From the NCBI GenBank assembly GCA_009908945.1, contig JAAAOI010000153.1, positions 1-51,946 of the forward strand: a DNA stretch of 51,946 nucleotides. The letters run 5' to 3'. Shown in pieces: positions 26,712 to 35,962 of this stretch. Below the pieces are notes generated by a model, which searched no databases, was not told the DNA's origin, and saw only the letters and a list, made by a program, of their open reading frames with translations. The position numbers and the translations under genes are program-made. Position 1 is the stretch's first letter, and every line of letters begins with the position of its first letter. This stretch comes from Bacteroidota bacterium (GTDB taxonomy: Bacteria; Bacteroidota; Rhodothermia; Rhodothermales; Salinibacteraceae).

Positions 26712-27311
26712 TTACGTCGCAGCGGAGGACGTATCGGAGAGCTCGGGCAGGTCCATAGCCTCGTAGGTGGGGCGGAGCAGGCCGTAGATGTGTTTGTCCC
26801 AGTAGCGCTCGTTTCGATGCAGGTAGTCCCGCTCGGTCCCCTCGTGCGTGAAGCCCATCCCCTCCACCAGCCGCTGCCACGCAATGTTGTACTCGAACGT
26901 CTCCGCGCTTACGCGGTGCATGGCGAGCGTTTCGAAGCAGTACTGCAGGACCAGCGCCAGGGCATCCCGGCCGTAGCCCTCCCCCCAGTAGTCGCGGTCG
27001 CCGATGGTAAGACCCACCAGGCAGTGCTGGTTGTGCCGGTTGATGTTGGCGATGTGGACCACGCCGATGAGCGGCCCATCAACAGCATGGATTTCGAGGT
27101 CGACGTTGGTGAACGAGGGCCGCAGCATGGACTCGAACCGCTGCTTGAAGGCCCCGAACCGCTCCTCCACGTAGGGCACCTCCGTGTCCATCCGGTTTAG
27201 CTCTGGGTCGTTGTTCCACTCGAAGTGGCGGTGGATATTTTCGATTTGCAGGGGCGTCAGGCGTACCTTTGTGCCGCGCAGTTCCGGGGGCGGGGTAATC
27301 GTATCAGGCAT
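26712..27311 (-). CDS. GNAT-family N-acetyltransferase (RimJ/RimL-like)
   Basis: A 199-residue acyl-CoA-dependent N-acetyltransferase. The acetyl-CoA-binding region is visible as VGLTIGDRDYWGEGYGRDALALVL (Q/RxxGxG/A-like, about residues 115-138), followed by LAMHRVSAETFEYNIAWQRLVEGMGF, the usual RimJ/RimL C-terminal half, and EGTERDYLHRNERYWDKHIYGLL. The substrate could be a ribosomal protein N terminus, another protein or a small amine; the sequence does not decide. It is convergent with the partner-switching operon. The start at 27311 (MPDTITPP) precedes the domain; the frame is open to 27353. Confidence 0.88.
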   Translation of the reverse strand: MPDTITPPPELRGTKVRLTPLQIENIHRHFEWNNDPELNRMDTEVPYVEERFGAFKQRFESMLRPSFTNVDLEIHAVDGPLIGVVHIANINRHNQHCLVGLTIGDRDYWGEGYGRDALALVLQYCFETLAMHRVSAETFEYNIAWQRLVEGMGFTHEGTERDYLHRNERYWDKHIYGLLRPTYEAMDLPELSDTSSAAT

Positions 27312-27439
27312 GAGGACAGGGCAACCATGTGAGTGGATCGGAAGCGCTTCCATATGGGCTATAGCGGACCAAAGGATGCACGATTAGTTTCCGATAACGG
27401 CCTCTATCACGTTAGATCCCGATGAAGCTCAACGAAGCG

Positions 27440-28873
27440 CTATCGGGCCGCGCCGTGCAGCGCCTCGGCCTGCTCCTGTAGCGCAGCGCGTTGCACTTTG
27501 AGGCTGGTATCGGCCCCGTGCGGCCAGGGATGGTACGCGTCCGGGCGCTTGAAGCTGGCCAGATGCGCAGCAAGGGCGTCATGCCAGGCATCCGGCGCGA
27601 ACGCCACGCCGGGGTCAACCTCCACAAAGGCCACGGGCCGGGCCCCATACGTGGCGTCCGGCACGCCCACCACAACAGCTCGGGCTACGCCAGCCAGCCG
27701 CTGCAGAGCGGTTTCCACCTCTTCGGGCTGAATGTTTTCACCTCCTGAGATAATCAGGTTGTCCTTGCGGCCCTGCACGCAAAGATTGCCGCCGGCGTCC
27801 AGCCGCCCGAGGTCGCCCGTAGCGAACCAGCCATCGGCCGTCAGGGGACGGTCCAGCCCGTGGGGCGTCACGTACCCCTGAAAGAGCGTCGCCCCGCGCA
27901 CGAGGATTTCGCCATCGTCCGCGATGCGCAGTGCGCGATGGGGGAGCACCGGTCCGGCCGTGCGGAGCTGCGCGCGGGGAGCCGCTGGCGGCGTGGTGGT
28001 CACCTGCGAGGCCATCTCCGTCATCCCGTACGTGGTATGCACTGGCAGGCCGGCATCCAGCGCCTCGTCAACGAAGGCGGGCGGGAGGGTGCCGCCGCCG
28101 AGCAGTACAGCCTGCAACGTGGGGGGCGTGTCCTCTGGGGTGGCCTGCAGGAGCCGCTGCAGCTGCGTGGGCACCAGGGAGACGTGGGTGATGGCGTGGT
28201 CGGCAATAGCTTCAGCGAGCGGGGTATCCGAGGCGGCCTGTGCCACCGTTGCCCCGGCCAACACGCAGCGCATCAGGATGCCCAGCCCCCCCACATGGTA
28301 CAGGGGTAGCGACAGCAGCCAGCGGTTGCCCGGCGTGAGGGGCAGGTTGGCGTTAGCTCCGCGCGCGCTCCAGACGAGGTTGCCCAGCGAAAGGCAGGCG
28401 GGCTTGGGCTGTGCCGTGCTGCCGGAGGTAAACACGATCACCGCGGGGGCCTCGAGCCTCCATCGAGGCGCCGCTTGCTCGGCCGGGACGTCTTGCATCA
28501 GCGCCGGCCAGGGCAGCGTGGGCAGACCAATAGGCGGGGCCTCCGCCGGGCGGACGATCTGCGATGCGCCTGCCCTGCGGGCCTGCTCGGCGAGCGCCTC
28601 CGCCGGCAGCCGGGTGCTCAGCACGCAGGCCGGTGCCCCAAGGCGCCAGCACGCCAACAGGAAGCATGCAAGGCGCCATCCGCGCGGGGCCTGTACCGCC
28701 ACGCAGTCGCCGCGCGCAACACCCTGCGCTCGCAGCCCGGCTACCATGCCGCGCACCGCAGCATCGGCTTCAGCGTAGGTGCGGTTGGCGCCTGGGCTCA
28801 CAAAAAACGGTGCTTTCGGTGCCTCCTGCGCCGTTTTCCACACGGGGCACGGGATGCTGATGGTCGTGCTCAT
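27440..28873 (-). CDS. menE: o-Succinylbenzoate-CoA ligase
   Basis: A 477-residue acyl-adenylate-forming enzyme that activates o-succinylbenzoate in menaquinone synthesis. Motifs: the P-loop VIVFTSGSTAQPKPACLS, TYGMTEMASQVT, GWFATGDLGRLDAGGNL, GRKDNLIISGGENIQPEEVE, and a C-terminal Lys in DTSLKVQRAAL that is the likely catalytic Lys. Its start codon overlaps the menC stop by 4 nt (ATGA). It is the last gene of the men operon, which fits the call over other AMP-ligases. Confidence 0.94.
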   Translation of the reverse strand: MSTTISIPCPVWKTAQEAPKAPFFVSPGANRTYAEADAAVRGMVAGLRAQGVARGDCVAVQAPRGWRLACFLLACWRLGAPACVLSTRLPAEALAEQARRAGASQIVRPAEAPPIGLPTLPWPALMQDVPAEQAAPRWRLEAPAVIVFTSGSTAQPKPACLSLGNLVWSARGANANLPLTPGNRWLLSLPLYHVGGLGILMRCVLAGATVAQAASDTPLAEAIADHAITHVSLVPTQLQRLLQATPEDTPPTLQAVLLGGGTLPPAFVDEALDAGLPVHTTYGMTEMASQVTTTPPAAPRAQLRTAGPVLPHRALRIADDGEILVRGATLFQGYVTPHGLDRPLTADGWFATGDLGRLDAGGNLCVQGRKDNLIISGGENIQPEEVETALQRLAGVARAVVVGVPDATYGARPVAFVEVDPGVAFAPDAWHDALAAHLASFKRPDAYHPWPHGADTSLKVQRAALQEQAEALHGAAR

Positions 28874-29967
28874 AGGGACAGCCGTGTTAGGGTTTCTGTT
28901 GAGACGAGCGGGCGCTGAAAGGCGTCGGATGCCAGCGACACCTCCGCCCCATCGAAGGGGAGGCGAGGCTTCAAGGTATCTTCTGCAAGGCGGCGGTAGG
29001 TGTCAAGCCCCGAGGCTTCTGCCGCACCGAGCGCTGCCGCCAGCGCCAGCAGCAGGCGCATACCCACCCCTGTCTCGAAGGCTGCGCTCAGCACCGTACG
29101 GCCGCCCCAACCCGCCGCCGCGGCGGCCAGCCGCCGCACGATGACGGGCCCGCCCAGCAGCATCGGCTTGCAGACGAGCGCTGCGGCATAGGCATGCTCT
29201 GTCACCGCCTCTGGAGCCAGCCCCACGAGCGTCTCATCCAGCGCTACCGGCCAGCCCGTAGCCTCGGCAAACCGGGCGAGCTGCGACGGGTCGGCCAGCG
29301 GTTCTTCGATATAATCGAGCGTATCCAGCCCGCCGAGGGCCTCAGCAAACGTGAGCGCGTCCTGCCACGCCCAGGCCCGGTTGGCATCCAGCCGGAGGGC
29401 GACGCCCGGGCCCAGCGCCTCCCGCGCCTGCCGCACGCGCACTACGTCGGTGGCAACGGTGTGGCGGCCGACCTTCATCTTCACGACCGGATAGCCGGCC
29501 TGCCTCAAGCGCTGCGCCTCCGCTGCGAGGTCATCCGAGGCGGTGAGCAGCCCGTTCAGCGTGACGGTGGCGCGCTGCGCCGGGCCAAGGAGGGTGACGA
29601 GGGGCTGGCCGGTCTGATCCGCAAGAAGCCACGCGAGCGCCCCTTCGAGCCCACAGCGGACAGAAGGGTACAGCTCCAGCGCCTCGACGGCAGCGGTAAA
29701 GCTCCCCTCCGGCACCAGCGCATCGGCAGGCACGTCGCGGTCGGCGAGCCAGGCGCAGAGGCGCCGGGCCTGCGCCTCAGCAGCGGCCAGGGATCCGGGG
29801 CTGAAGGCGGGCAGCGGTGCGATCTCGCCCCACCCCGTGGCGCCGTCCACCGTGCGCAGATTAAGCAGCAGCCCCTCCCGCTCGGTCAACCGCACCGGGC
29901 CCAGCCGCAGCGGTTTAGTAAGCGGCAGCGTGTAGCGGTAGAGTGTAGCGTCGGTCAGTTGGGGCAT
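28870..29967 (-). CDS. menC: o-Succinylbenzoate synthase
   Basis: A 365-residue enolase-superfamily dehydratase that forms o-succinylbenzoate from SHCHC. Catalytic and metal residues are visible: Lys pair in PVVKMKVGR, Asp in LRLDANRAW, Glu in LDYIEEPL, Asp in VALDETLVG, and Lys in LVCKPMLLGG. I chose ATG 29967; a TTG one codon upstream is possible. It lies between menA and menE, with the stop overlapping the menE start. Other enolase-superfamily members are excluded by the operon. Confidence 0.93.
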   Translation of the reverse strand: MPQLTDATLYRYTLPLTKPLRLGPVRLTEREGLLLNLRTVDGATGWGEIAPLPAFSPGSLAAAEAQARRLCAWLADRDVPADALVPEGSFTAAVEALELYPSVRCGLEGALAWLLADQTGQPLVTLLGPAQRATVTLNGLLTASDDLAAEAQRLRQAGYPVVKMKVGRHTVATDVVRVRQAREALGPGVALRLDANRAWAWQDALTFAEALGGLDTLDYIEEPLADPSQLARFAEATGWPVALDETLVGLAPEAVTEHAYAAALVCKPMLLGGPVIVRRLAAAAAGWGGRTVLSAAFETGVGMRLLLALAAALGAAEASGLDTYRRLAEDTLKPRLPFDGAEVSLASDAFQRPLVSTETLTRLSL

Positions 29968-30066
29968 CAACGTTCCCTCATGGTGAACAGGGGCGAACCG
30001 AACGGATGAACAAGCTCTCCCGCGAAGGTCATTGGGGGATGCCGGTTGCGATTCCTCGTGCGGGGC

Positions 30067-30993
30067 TTATATCACCCATCCAATGGAAAACAGCACAGCG
30101 TACAGCAGCAACAGCTGTCCGGTACGCCCTAACAGTGGGTTCAGCTTAGCGGGATTGCGCTCGGTGGCCAGGGTATGGATGATGGGCACGGCCGGCAGCA
30201 ATGCAGCGGAGGCGAGCATGGCCCAGGGCGCGCCCGCCCCTGCCAGCCACAGGCCCACCGGCAGCTTGGCCGCCAGCAGCACGCAGGCGGCGTACAGCAC
30301 CACCCCCGCCGGGCGTCCCAGCCGCACCACCAGCGTGCGTTTCTGCGCAGCGCGGTCCTGCCGCACGTCACGGATATTGTTCACGAGCAGGATAGCCGTG
30401 GCCAGCAGCCCCGGGCCGAAGCCGGCAACCACCACGCCGGGCGTCACCGTCAACGCCTGCACGTAAAACGTCCCGGCCACGGCTACCGGCCCGAAGAAGA
30501 GCAACACAAACAGGTCGGCCACGCCCAGATACGCCAGGGAGTACCGCCCTCCTGCCGTATAGAGCACCCCAAACAGGATAGACGCCACCCCGATGGCGAG
30601 CACCGGCCAACCGCCACGCCAGATCAGATACAATCCAACAATAAACGCCCCGGCAAAAACCGCGATCGTCGCCCAACGCATCCGCTCGGGCGGCACCAGC
30701 CCGGCCTGGGTCACCCGTAGCGGACCGACGCGCTGGTCCGTATCGGCGCCCTTGAGGTAGTCGACGTAGTCGTTGCTGAAGTTGGTGCCGATCTGGATCA
30801 GCACGGCCGCCAGCAACGCGCAGGCTGCCGCCGGACCGTAGAAGGCGCCGGCCTCAACCGCGAAGGCCGTCCCCAGGAGCACCGGGGCCACAGCCGCGGC
30901 GAGCGTCTTGGGCCGGGCCGCCCAGGTCCACACCTGCACACGCGAGGGCGTGGGGGCTGCAGAGGGAGTGGTAGGCGCCGGGCGATGAGCCAT
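30067..30993 (-). CDS. menA: 1,4-dihydroxy-2-naphthoate polyprenyltransferase
   Basis: A 308-residue UbiA-family membrane prenyltransferase that attaches the polyprenyl tail to 1,4-dihydroxy-2-naphthoate. The first Asp-rich motif is NFSNDYVDYLKGADTDQ (about 72-88) and the second is NNIRDVRQDRAAQKRTL (about 205-221); eight or nine hydrophobic helices surround them. The start at 30993 (MAHRPAPTT) lies 15 nt after the menH stop; a TTG at 30999 is an alternative. Its place in the men operon and motifs separate it from UbiA or heme O synthase. Confidence 0.93.
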   Translation of the reverse strand: MAHRPAPTTPSAAPTPSRVQVWTWAARPKTLAAAVAPVLLGTAFAVEAGAFYGPAAACALLAAVLIQIGTNFSNDYVDYLKGADTDQRVGPLRVTQAGLVPPERMRWATIAVFAGAFIVGLYLIWRGGWPVLAIGVASILFGVLYTAGGRYSLAYLGVADLFVLLFFGPVAVAGTFYVQALTVTPGVVVAGFGPGLLATAILLVNNIRDVRQDRAAQKRTLVVRLGRPAGVVLYAACVLLAAKLPVGLWLAGAGAPWAMLASAALLPAVPIIHTLATERNPAKLNPLLGRTGQLLLLYAVLFSIGWVI

Positions 30994-31008
30994 GAGCAAG
31001 CACGCAGG

Positions 31009-31806
31009 TTACGGGCGAATGGGAACGGGAGATAGCTGCAGGGCCAGCACGCGACGCAAGGCATCGGCATGCTCGTCGTGCACCACATGGCCGGCCCCGG
31101 CACATACGTGCGCAGTAATCGCCGGACGTGCGGCGGCCATGGCCTGCGCAATGGCGACGTACTTTGCATCGCGCCCGCCGGCCAGCACTGCGGTAGAGAC
31201 GGCAAGGGCGTCCAGCCGTTCCCAGAGCGGCGGCTGCGCGCCCGTGCCCATGCCATGCAGCGAACGGGCCAGCTCGGCCGGGGCATTGTCTTGTCGAAGG
31301 GCCACACGCGCCGCGCGAAGCTGAGGCGACAGGCCGTCGAACACGGGCTGGTCATACCACCGCGCCACGAAGCCCGCAACGTCAGCCTGCAGGGCATCGG
31401 CGCGCGCGGCGTCCTGCCGGCGCCGCTCTGCCCGGGCCTTGGCGGTACGCAGCCCCGGCGAGGCCGAGACAAGCGTGAGCGACCGGACGCGCGCCGGGTG
31501 CTGCAGCGCCAGGTACAGCGCCAGCCGGCCGCCCATGGAATAGCCGACGACGTCTGCACGGGCCACCGCTTCCGCATCGAGCCCTTCGAGCAGCGCTGCG
31601 GCAGCGCCGGGCATCGTGTAAGCCCGATCCTCCAGCCCCACGGACGCGCCGTGCCCCGGAAGGTCCGGCATGAGCACCCGGTGCGTCGCAGCTAACCGAG
31701 CGCTCCAGTCTGCCCACGCGGCCCCACGCCCCATAAAACCGTGCAGAAGCACCACGGGAGGTGCGCCTGCAGCGCCCCTGTGATGGATGTGTAGCATAGC
31801 GCCCAT
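31009..31806 (-). CDS. menH: 2-succinyl-6-hydroxy-2,4-cyclohexadiene-1-carboxylate synthase-like hydrolase
   Basis: A 265-residue alpha/beta hydrolase. The oxyanion region is VVLLHGFMGRGAAW, the nucleophile Ser is in VVGYSMGGRLAL, the Asp is in LAGGRDAKYV, and the His is in GAGHVVHDE. Its place between menD and menA supports MenH, which eliminates pyruvate from SEPHCHC. A generic hydrolase fold makes the family assignment weaker than for its neighbours. The start at 31806 (MGAMLHIHH) or 31797 (MLHIHH) cannot be separated by the sequence. It follows menD by 21 nt. Confidence 0.87.
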   Translation of the reverse strand: MGAMLHIHHRGAAGAPPVVLLHGFMGRGAAWADWSARLAATHRVLMPDLPGHGASVGLEDRAYTMPGAAAALLEGLDAEAVARADVVGYSMGGRLALYLALQHPARVRSLTLVSASPGLRTAKARAERRRQDAARADALQADVAGFVARWYDQPVFDGLSPQLRAARVALRQDNAPAELARSLHGMGTGAQPPLWERLDALAVSTAVLAGGRDAKYVAIAQAMAAARPAITAHVCAGAGHVVHDEHADALRRVLALQLSPVPIRP

Positions 31807-31827
31807 GGGGGGTGTATGTGTACTGAA

Positions 31828-33603
31828 CTACGCTGAACGCACGCCATCTACCGACCGCACCGCGTCTACCAGCGCCTCATGCAGCGCGTGGTTCTCCGCG
31901 CGGTCGGTGCGGATTTCGATGAGGGCAGACGTGCCCTGCTCGGTGGCGCTTGTGTACGCCTCAACAAACGTATCGGGCGTCGTGGGGTGATGGTACGGCA
32001 GCCCGAACTGCTGGGCAGCGTGGGCAAAACCCATCCCGTGAGGGGTCCCGAAGTACGGCTCAAACACGCCTGTCTCCTCAGCAATCGGGAGAAAATGGAA
32101 GATTCCCCCGCCATTGTTGTTAAGCACGACGACCACCACCGGGGCCTGTTGCAACAACGCCAGGCTGTTGAGGTCATGCAGGAGGGCGAGATCGCCGATC
32201 AGCAGCGTGGCCGGGTGGGCGCGGCCGATGGCAGCGCCGGCTGCCGTAGCCACCAGCCCGTCGATGCCGCTGGCGCCCCGGTTGGCGATGATAGGCACCC
32301 GGGCGCCCGACGGCCGGCGCGCAAACCGATCGGCATCACGCACCGGCATGCTGCTGGCCAGCACCAGGGGGTGGCCATCGGGCAGATGGGCAGCCACGAG
32401 GCGTGCCACCTGAGGTTCGCTGAGGGGATCTGTGGGAAGTGCGCGGGCAAGCGCTTGCTCGGCAGCGGTGTTGGCCTGCTGCCACGCTTCCGCATACGGC
32501 GCGGTCGACGAAGCCCTCGGGAGCGTGTCCATCAGCGCGCGGGCAAAGGCAGCTGGGGCGGCCTGGATCCGGTGGGTCACGTCGTGGTGCGGGTCGATGC
32601 GGCGCGGGCCGGGATGCACCAGCGCGTACGTCTGTGGCTGCCAGGCATGCAGGGCCTGCTGCAGCCGCTTCGACACCGGCGGACCGCCGATCTGTACCAC
32701 GGCGTCCGGCGCCAGCGCCTCGCGCCAGTCGGCCCGCGCCAGCACGTGGTCGAAGGCCAGGCAGCGCGGGTCGTCAGCGCCAGATGCGGCCAGTTGGAGC
32801 TGCGAGCCTACGTCGGGCAGCAGGGGCCAGCCGAGGTGCTGCGCCAGCGCGTGCACGGCAGCGCTATCGGCGCTTGGGGGCATCCGGCCGGCAATCAGCA
32901 CGCCACACCCGGCACCATGCAGGCGGTCAGCAAGGTCGTCCGGCGCCGCGACGACGGGCTGGGCCACGGGGTAGGTGGTCCAAGGGGCACTCCGCTTCGC
33001 CCAGCCGCGCACGGCGGCGGTGTAGGTGGCGTAGGTCTGCCCGTCGGGCGTAGGCCCCAGCGGCTTGCGGTACATCAGGTTGAGATGCACGGGGCCGGGG
33101 TCGGCCGTACCGCGCGCCCGGTGCGCCGCCTGATCGACCATCGTCAGGAGAGCCGCCAGCGGGACGTCGGTGCTGGGGGTGGGGACGTCCATCGCCCAGC
33201 GCACATAGGCGCCATACAGACCCGGCTGATGGATCGTCTGGTTGGCGGCCGTGTCGCGGAGCTCGGGCGGGCGATCGGCGGTGAGCAGCACCAGCGGGAC
33301 GCTGTCGGTGCCGGCCTCCACGATGGCCGGGAAGCCGTTGGCCAGCGCCGTGCCGGAGGTTGTGACCCAGCCAGCCGGGTGGCCGGTGGCTCGCCCGTAG
33401 CCCAGCGCCGCAAACGCTGTCCCCCGCTCGTCGTAGTGCATCGTGGCTCGGGCGGCTGGGTGCGCCGCCACGGCCGTGGTGAGCGGCGTGCTGCGCGACC
33501 CCGGCGCCAGGAAGAACTGCGTCACCCCGCAGCGGACGAGCTCCTCCACGAGGATGTTGGCCCAGAGCCGGTTGAGGTTAGGAGCGTCGAGGATCAAGGC
33601 CAA
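31828..33603 (-). CDS. menD: 2-succinyl-5-enolpyruvyl-6-hydroxy-3-cyclohexene-1-carboxylate synthase
   Basis: A 591-residue ThDP-dependent enzyme that joins isochorismate and 2-oxoglutarate (Stetter-like addition). Motifs: the activating Glu in YDERGTAFAALGYGRATG, the ANRGASGIDGLVATAAGAA stretch, and the ThDP-binding IGDLALLHDLNSLALL ... LNNNGGGIFHF. No ATG lies near the homologous start (LILDAPNLNRLWAN); a TTG at 33603 or 33597 is the likely start, so the gene begins inside the menF 3' end and overlaps it by 20-26 nt. The open frame continues upstream to 33783, but that part is only menF in another phase. Confidence 0.92.
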   Translation of the reverse strand: MALILDAPNLNRLWANILVEELVRCGVTQFFLAPGSRSTPLTTAVAAHPAARATMHYDERGTAFAALGYGRATGHPAGWVTTSGTALANGFPAIVEAGTDSVPLVLLTADRPPELRDTAANQTIHQPGLYGAYVRWAMDVPTPSTDVPLAALLTMVDQAAHRARGTADPGPVHLNLMYRKPLGPTPDGQTYATYTAAVRGWAKRSAPWTTYPVAQPVVAAPDDLADRLHGAGCGVLIAGRMPPSADSAAVHALAQHLGWPLLPDVGSQLQLAASGADDPRCLAFDHVLARADWREALAPDAVVQIGGPPVSKRLQQALHAWQPQTYALVHPGPRRIDPHHDVTHRIQAAPAAFARALMDTLPRASSTAPYAEAWQQANTAAEQALARALPTDPLSEPQVARLVAAHLPDGHPLVLASSMPVRDADRFARRPSGARVPIIANRGASGIDGLVATAAGAAIGRAHPATLLIGDLALLHDLNSLALLQQAPVVVVVLNNNGGGIFHFLPIAEETGVFEPYFGTPHGMGFAHAAQQFGLPYHHPTTPDTFVEAYTSATEQGTSALIEIRTDRAENHALHEALVDAVRSVDGVRSA

Positions 33604-34966
33604 GGACGTTGATGAAGTCGCTGATTTTGTGTTCGATTTCCTGCCACTCGGCGGCCGGGTCGGAGCCCGTGACGATGCCAGCGCCCGAGAACAGCGACAG
33701 GTCGGCGCCGTCCACCAGCCCGGAGCGGATGCCCACGGCAAAGGCCGCGGCATCGTCCTGCACCCAGCCCACCGGTCCGGCATACCAGCCGCGGTCCAGC
33801 GGCTCCATCGCGCGGATGTGCTGGAGGGCCCCCTCGGTAGGCGTGCCCCCGACGGCCGGCGTTGGGTGCAGCGTGCCCAGCAGATCCCACACGTCGACGC
33901 CTTCCTGCAGGCTTCCCTTCACGGCCGATTGCAGGTGCCGCTTCCGCGCCAGGCGCAGCTCGGAGGGCGCCTCCTCCACCGTTAGCGTCTGGGTGAGCGG
34001 CGCCAGGGCCCGCCGGATGCGCTCGCGCACAAACGCGTGCTCGCGTCGGTCTTTGTCGCTTTGCAACAGCGCGCGGCGCAGCCGAGCGTCGGCCGCCGGG
34101 TCGTCGGCCCGGGGACGCGTGCCCGCCACCGCCTCGCTGCGCACCCGGGCGCCTTCCTTGGCAAACAACAACTCGGGCGACGCCCCCACGAAGGCAGGCC
34201 CGGCCGCCGACTGAAACGCAAAGTGAAAACAGTTAGGGGTGGCTGGCTTCAGCAAGCGAAGCAAGGTGAACGGTGCCAGCGGGGCAGCAAACGTAAACGT
34301 CGCTACCCGTGCCAGGACGACTTTCTCCAGGGGCGTCGTGGCGATGGCCTCCAGCGCCTCCCGCACCGTAGCTTCCCATGCGGGGCGATCGGGGGCGTCG
34401 GTGCGCGCTACTGGAGCCGCCAGGGCCGCGGGGGGCGAGGCCGCAGGATGCAGCCGCACCTGGTGCACCAGCGCCTCGACTACCGACCGGTCGTCGTGGC
34501 CGGGCCGCAGGTTGCACCGCAGCAGCGTGCCCTCCGGCGTCCGGTGCAGCTCAAGGCGCGGAAGTACGAAGCGAAACGTGCTAAACGGCTGCCAGCGCGC
34601 CTCCGCCGGCCGGCCACTGTCGAACCGCAGCCCTCCGATATAGCGGCCGCCCTCCATGAAGGAGTGCTCGCGGAGTACCTGTGTCAGCGCCGCCCGCCGC
34701 ACCGGGGCACGAGAACGCTGCACATCAGCGGCCCCTACCGCCGCCATTTCGTGGTGGCCGTTGCGGTCCGACCAGTACGTGCGTTCCGCCTGCGGCTGCG
34801 CGTCCAGCCAGGCCAGCACGTCCATCGGCGGCATGGGCACCGTCACCTGCGTCAGCTCCGTACGACCGTTGGACTGCAGCCCCTGCCGTACCGCCCGCAA
34901 CAGCTGCTGCCGGGTGCGGCGGGCATCAAACCGATGCCTGGAAGCAATGTCGCTGGCTGTACCCAT
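33578..34966 (-). CDS. menF: Isochorismate synthase
   Basis: A 462-residue chorismate-binding enzyme for the first committed step to menaquinone. Signatures: VAGTRPRADDPAADARLRRALLQSDKDRREH, GGTPTEGALQHIRAMEPLDRGWYAGPVGW and GAGIVTGSDPAAEWQEIEHK, which bind chorismate and Mg. The start at 34966 (MGTASDIASRHRF) is at the end of an intergenic stretch; the frame is open to 35080. It is the first gene of the men operon and overlaps menD by 20-26 nt. Homologous entC, pabB and trpE are less likely because of the operon. Confidence 0.93.
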   Translation of the reverse strand: MGTASDIASRHRFDARRTRQQLLRAVRQGLQSNGRTELTQVTVPMPPMDVLAWLDAQPQAERTYWSDRNGHHEMAAVGAADVQRSRAPVRRAALTQVLREHSFMEGGRYIGGLRFDSGRPAEARWQPFSTFRFVLPRLELHRTPEGTLLRCNLRPGHDDRSVVEALVHQVRLHPAASPPAALAAPVARTDAPDRPAWEATVREALEAIATTPLEKVVLARVATFTFAAPLAPFTLLRLLKPATPNCFHFAFQSAAGPAFVGASPELLFAKEGARVRSEAVAGTRPRADDPAADARLRRALLQSDKDRREHAFVRERIRRALAPLTQTLTVEEAPSELRLARKRHLQSAVKGSLQEGVDVWDLLGTLHPTPAVGGTPTEGALQHIRAMEPLDRGWYAGPVGWVQDDAAAFAVGIRSGLVDGADLSLFSGAGIVTGSDPAAEWQEIEHKISDFINVLGLDPRRS

Positions 34967-35116
34967 GCCTTCAGCAAAACATAGTGAATGAAGACCGCTT
35001 TTCGGGGCTCCTGTGAAGTAAAGCGCCGATGCGAATGAATAAATTAGGGCAGGCGTTCCAGCCTGGCGCGGGCGTCGCAAGAGGTTAACATCACAGGCGA
35101 GGCACCAGGCGAAGCC

Positions 35117-35764
35117 TTACGGAGAGCGCGTCCACCGCTCGATGATATCGCGCTCCATGGCCTCCAGTTCGGGCAGCGACTCACGGTGCTTCATAGCCGT
35201 ACGAACGACGACGGCGCGCAGCACCTGATCGGGGGCCGGGAGGGGATGCACCTGTTGCTGGAGATGCCGGATGAGGGGGGCGAGCAGCCGAGGAAGCAAG
35301 CGCCAGCGGTACAGCACAAACCCGAGGAGGCCAACGGTGAGGCCGGTCATCGCATCCTGGGCAGCCAGCAGGCTCAGCACGAACACGTAAGCGAGGCCCT
35401 GCACCCACACGCTGTTCAGGACCCGCACCAGCGGGAGCGCCGTGAGGCTTACCAGCGACGGGCTGAGCACCGCCCATCCCACGTATACGCCCACGGAGAC
35501 GATCGCGGCGGCCCATGCCGGCAACACCAGCAGCGCCAGCACCAGCGATCCTACCCCCATGGTGAGAGGGGTGGCCAACCAGGCTTCCGCAGCCTTTAGG
35601 AGATCAACTACCGACGTGTGCTTGAGCACGGGGGCCGCATACGCGCGCAGCAAGGCCTCGGAGGTGTGGTACCACGTGCCTGCTGCCGTGAACATACCCC
35701 GCGGCGTATCGGCGTAGAACCCCTCATCGGGAGCATCGGGGGGATGGGCGGCGGAAGCAGGCAT
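35117..35764 (-). CDS. Predicted integral membrane protein of unknown function
   Basis: A 215-residue protein that I do not recognise. The N-terminal 65 residues are soluble (PDAPDEGFYADTP and WYHTSEALLRAYAAP). Three or four hydrophobic helices follow (about 70-165), including MGVGSLVLALLVLPAWAAA and LAYVFVLSLLAAQDAM, and then a basic cytosolic-looking tail ending in MERDIIERWTRSP. There is no signal peptide. The start at 35764 (MPASAAHPP) precedes the conserved-looking part. It lies 150 nt downstream of the menF start region on the same strand side and is divergent from the CBS gene. The name cannot go beyond its topology. Confidence 0.72.
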   Translation of the reverse strand: MPASAAHPPDAPDEGFYADTPRGMFTAAGTWYHTSEALLRAYAAPVLKHTSVVDLLKAAEAWLATPLTMGVGSLVLALLVLPAWAAAIVSVGVYVGWAVLSPSLVSLTALPLVRVLNSVWVQGLAYVFVLSLLAAQDAMTGLTVGLLGFVLYRWRLLPRLLAPLIRHLQQQVHPLPAPDQVLRAVVVRTAMKHRESLPELEAMERDIIERWTRSP

Positions 35765-35962
35765 GAGCAAAACGCACGATGGAGAATGGCAGCCCCCTCG
35801 CGCGGATAGCAGCGATCGGGCTAAGCTTTCAGTTATCATTGAAACTACTGATACGTATACCGCATGTTGCTACTATACGGTACCCCGCATGAAACGGGCC
35901 GCTCCGCTGTGGGTGCGTGCCTTTAACGCGTGCTACTCTTCTTTCGAAACCCTGCTTTTTCT

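Noticed and set aside
31879-33612. 577-residue plus-strand frame opposite menD
   Set aside because: It is entirely antisense to menD, and its Arg/Gly/His-rich product has no domain.
33604-33783. N-terminal extension of the menD frame
   Set aside because: These 60 codons are the menF 3' end read in another phase and have no similarity to MenD.
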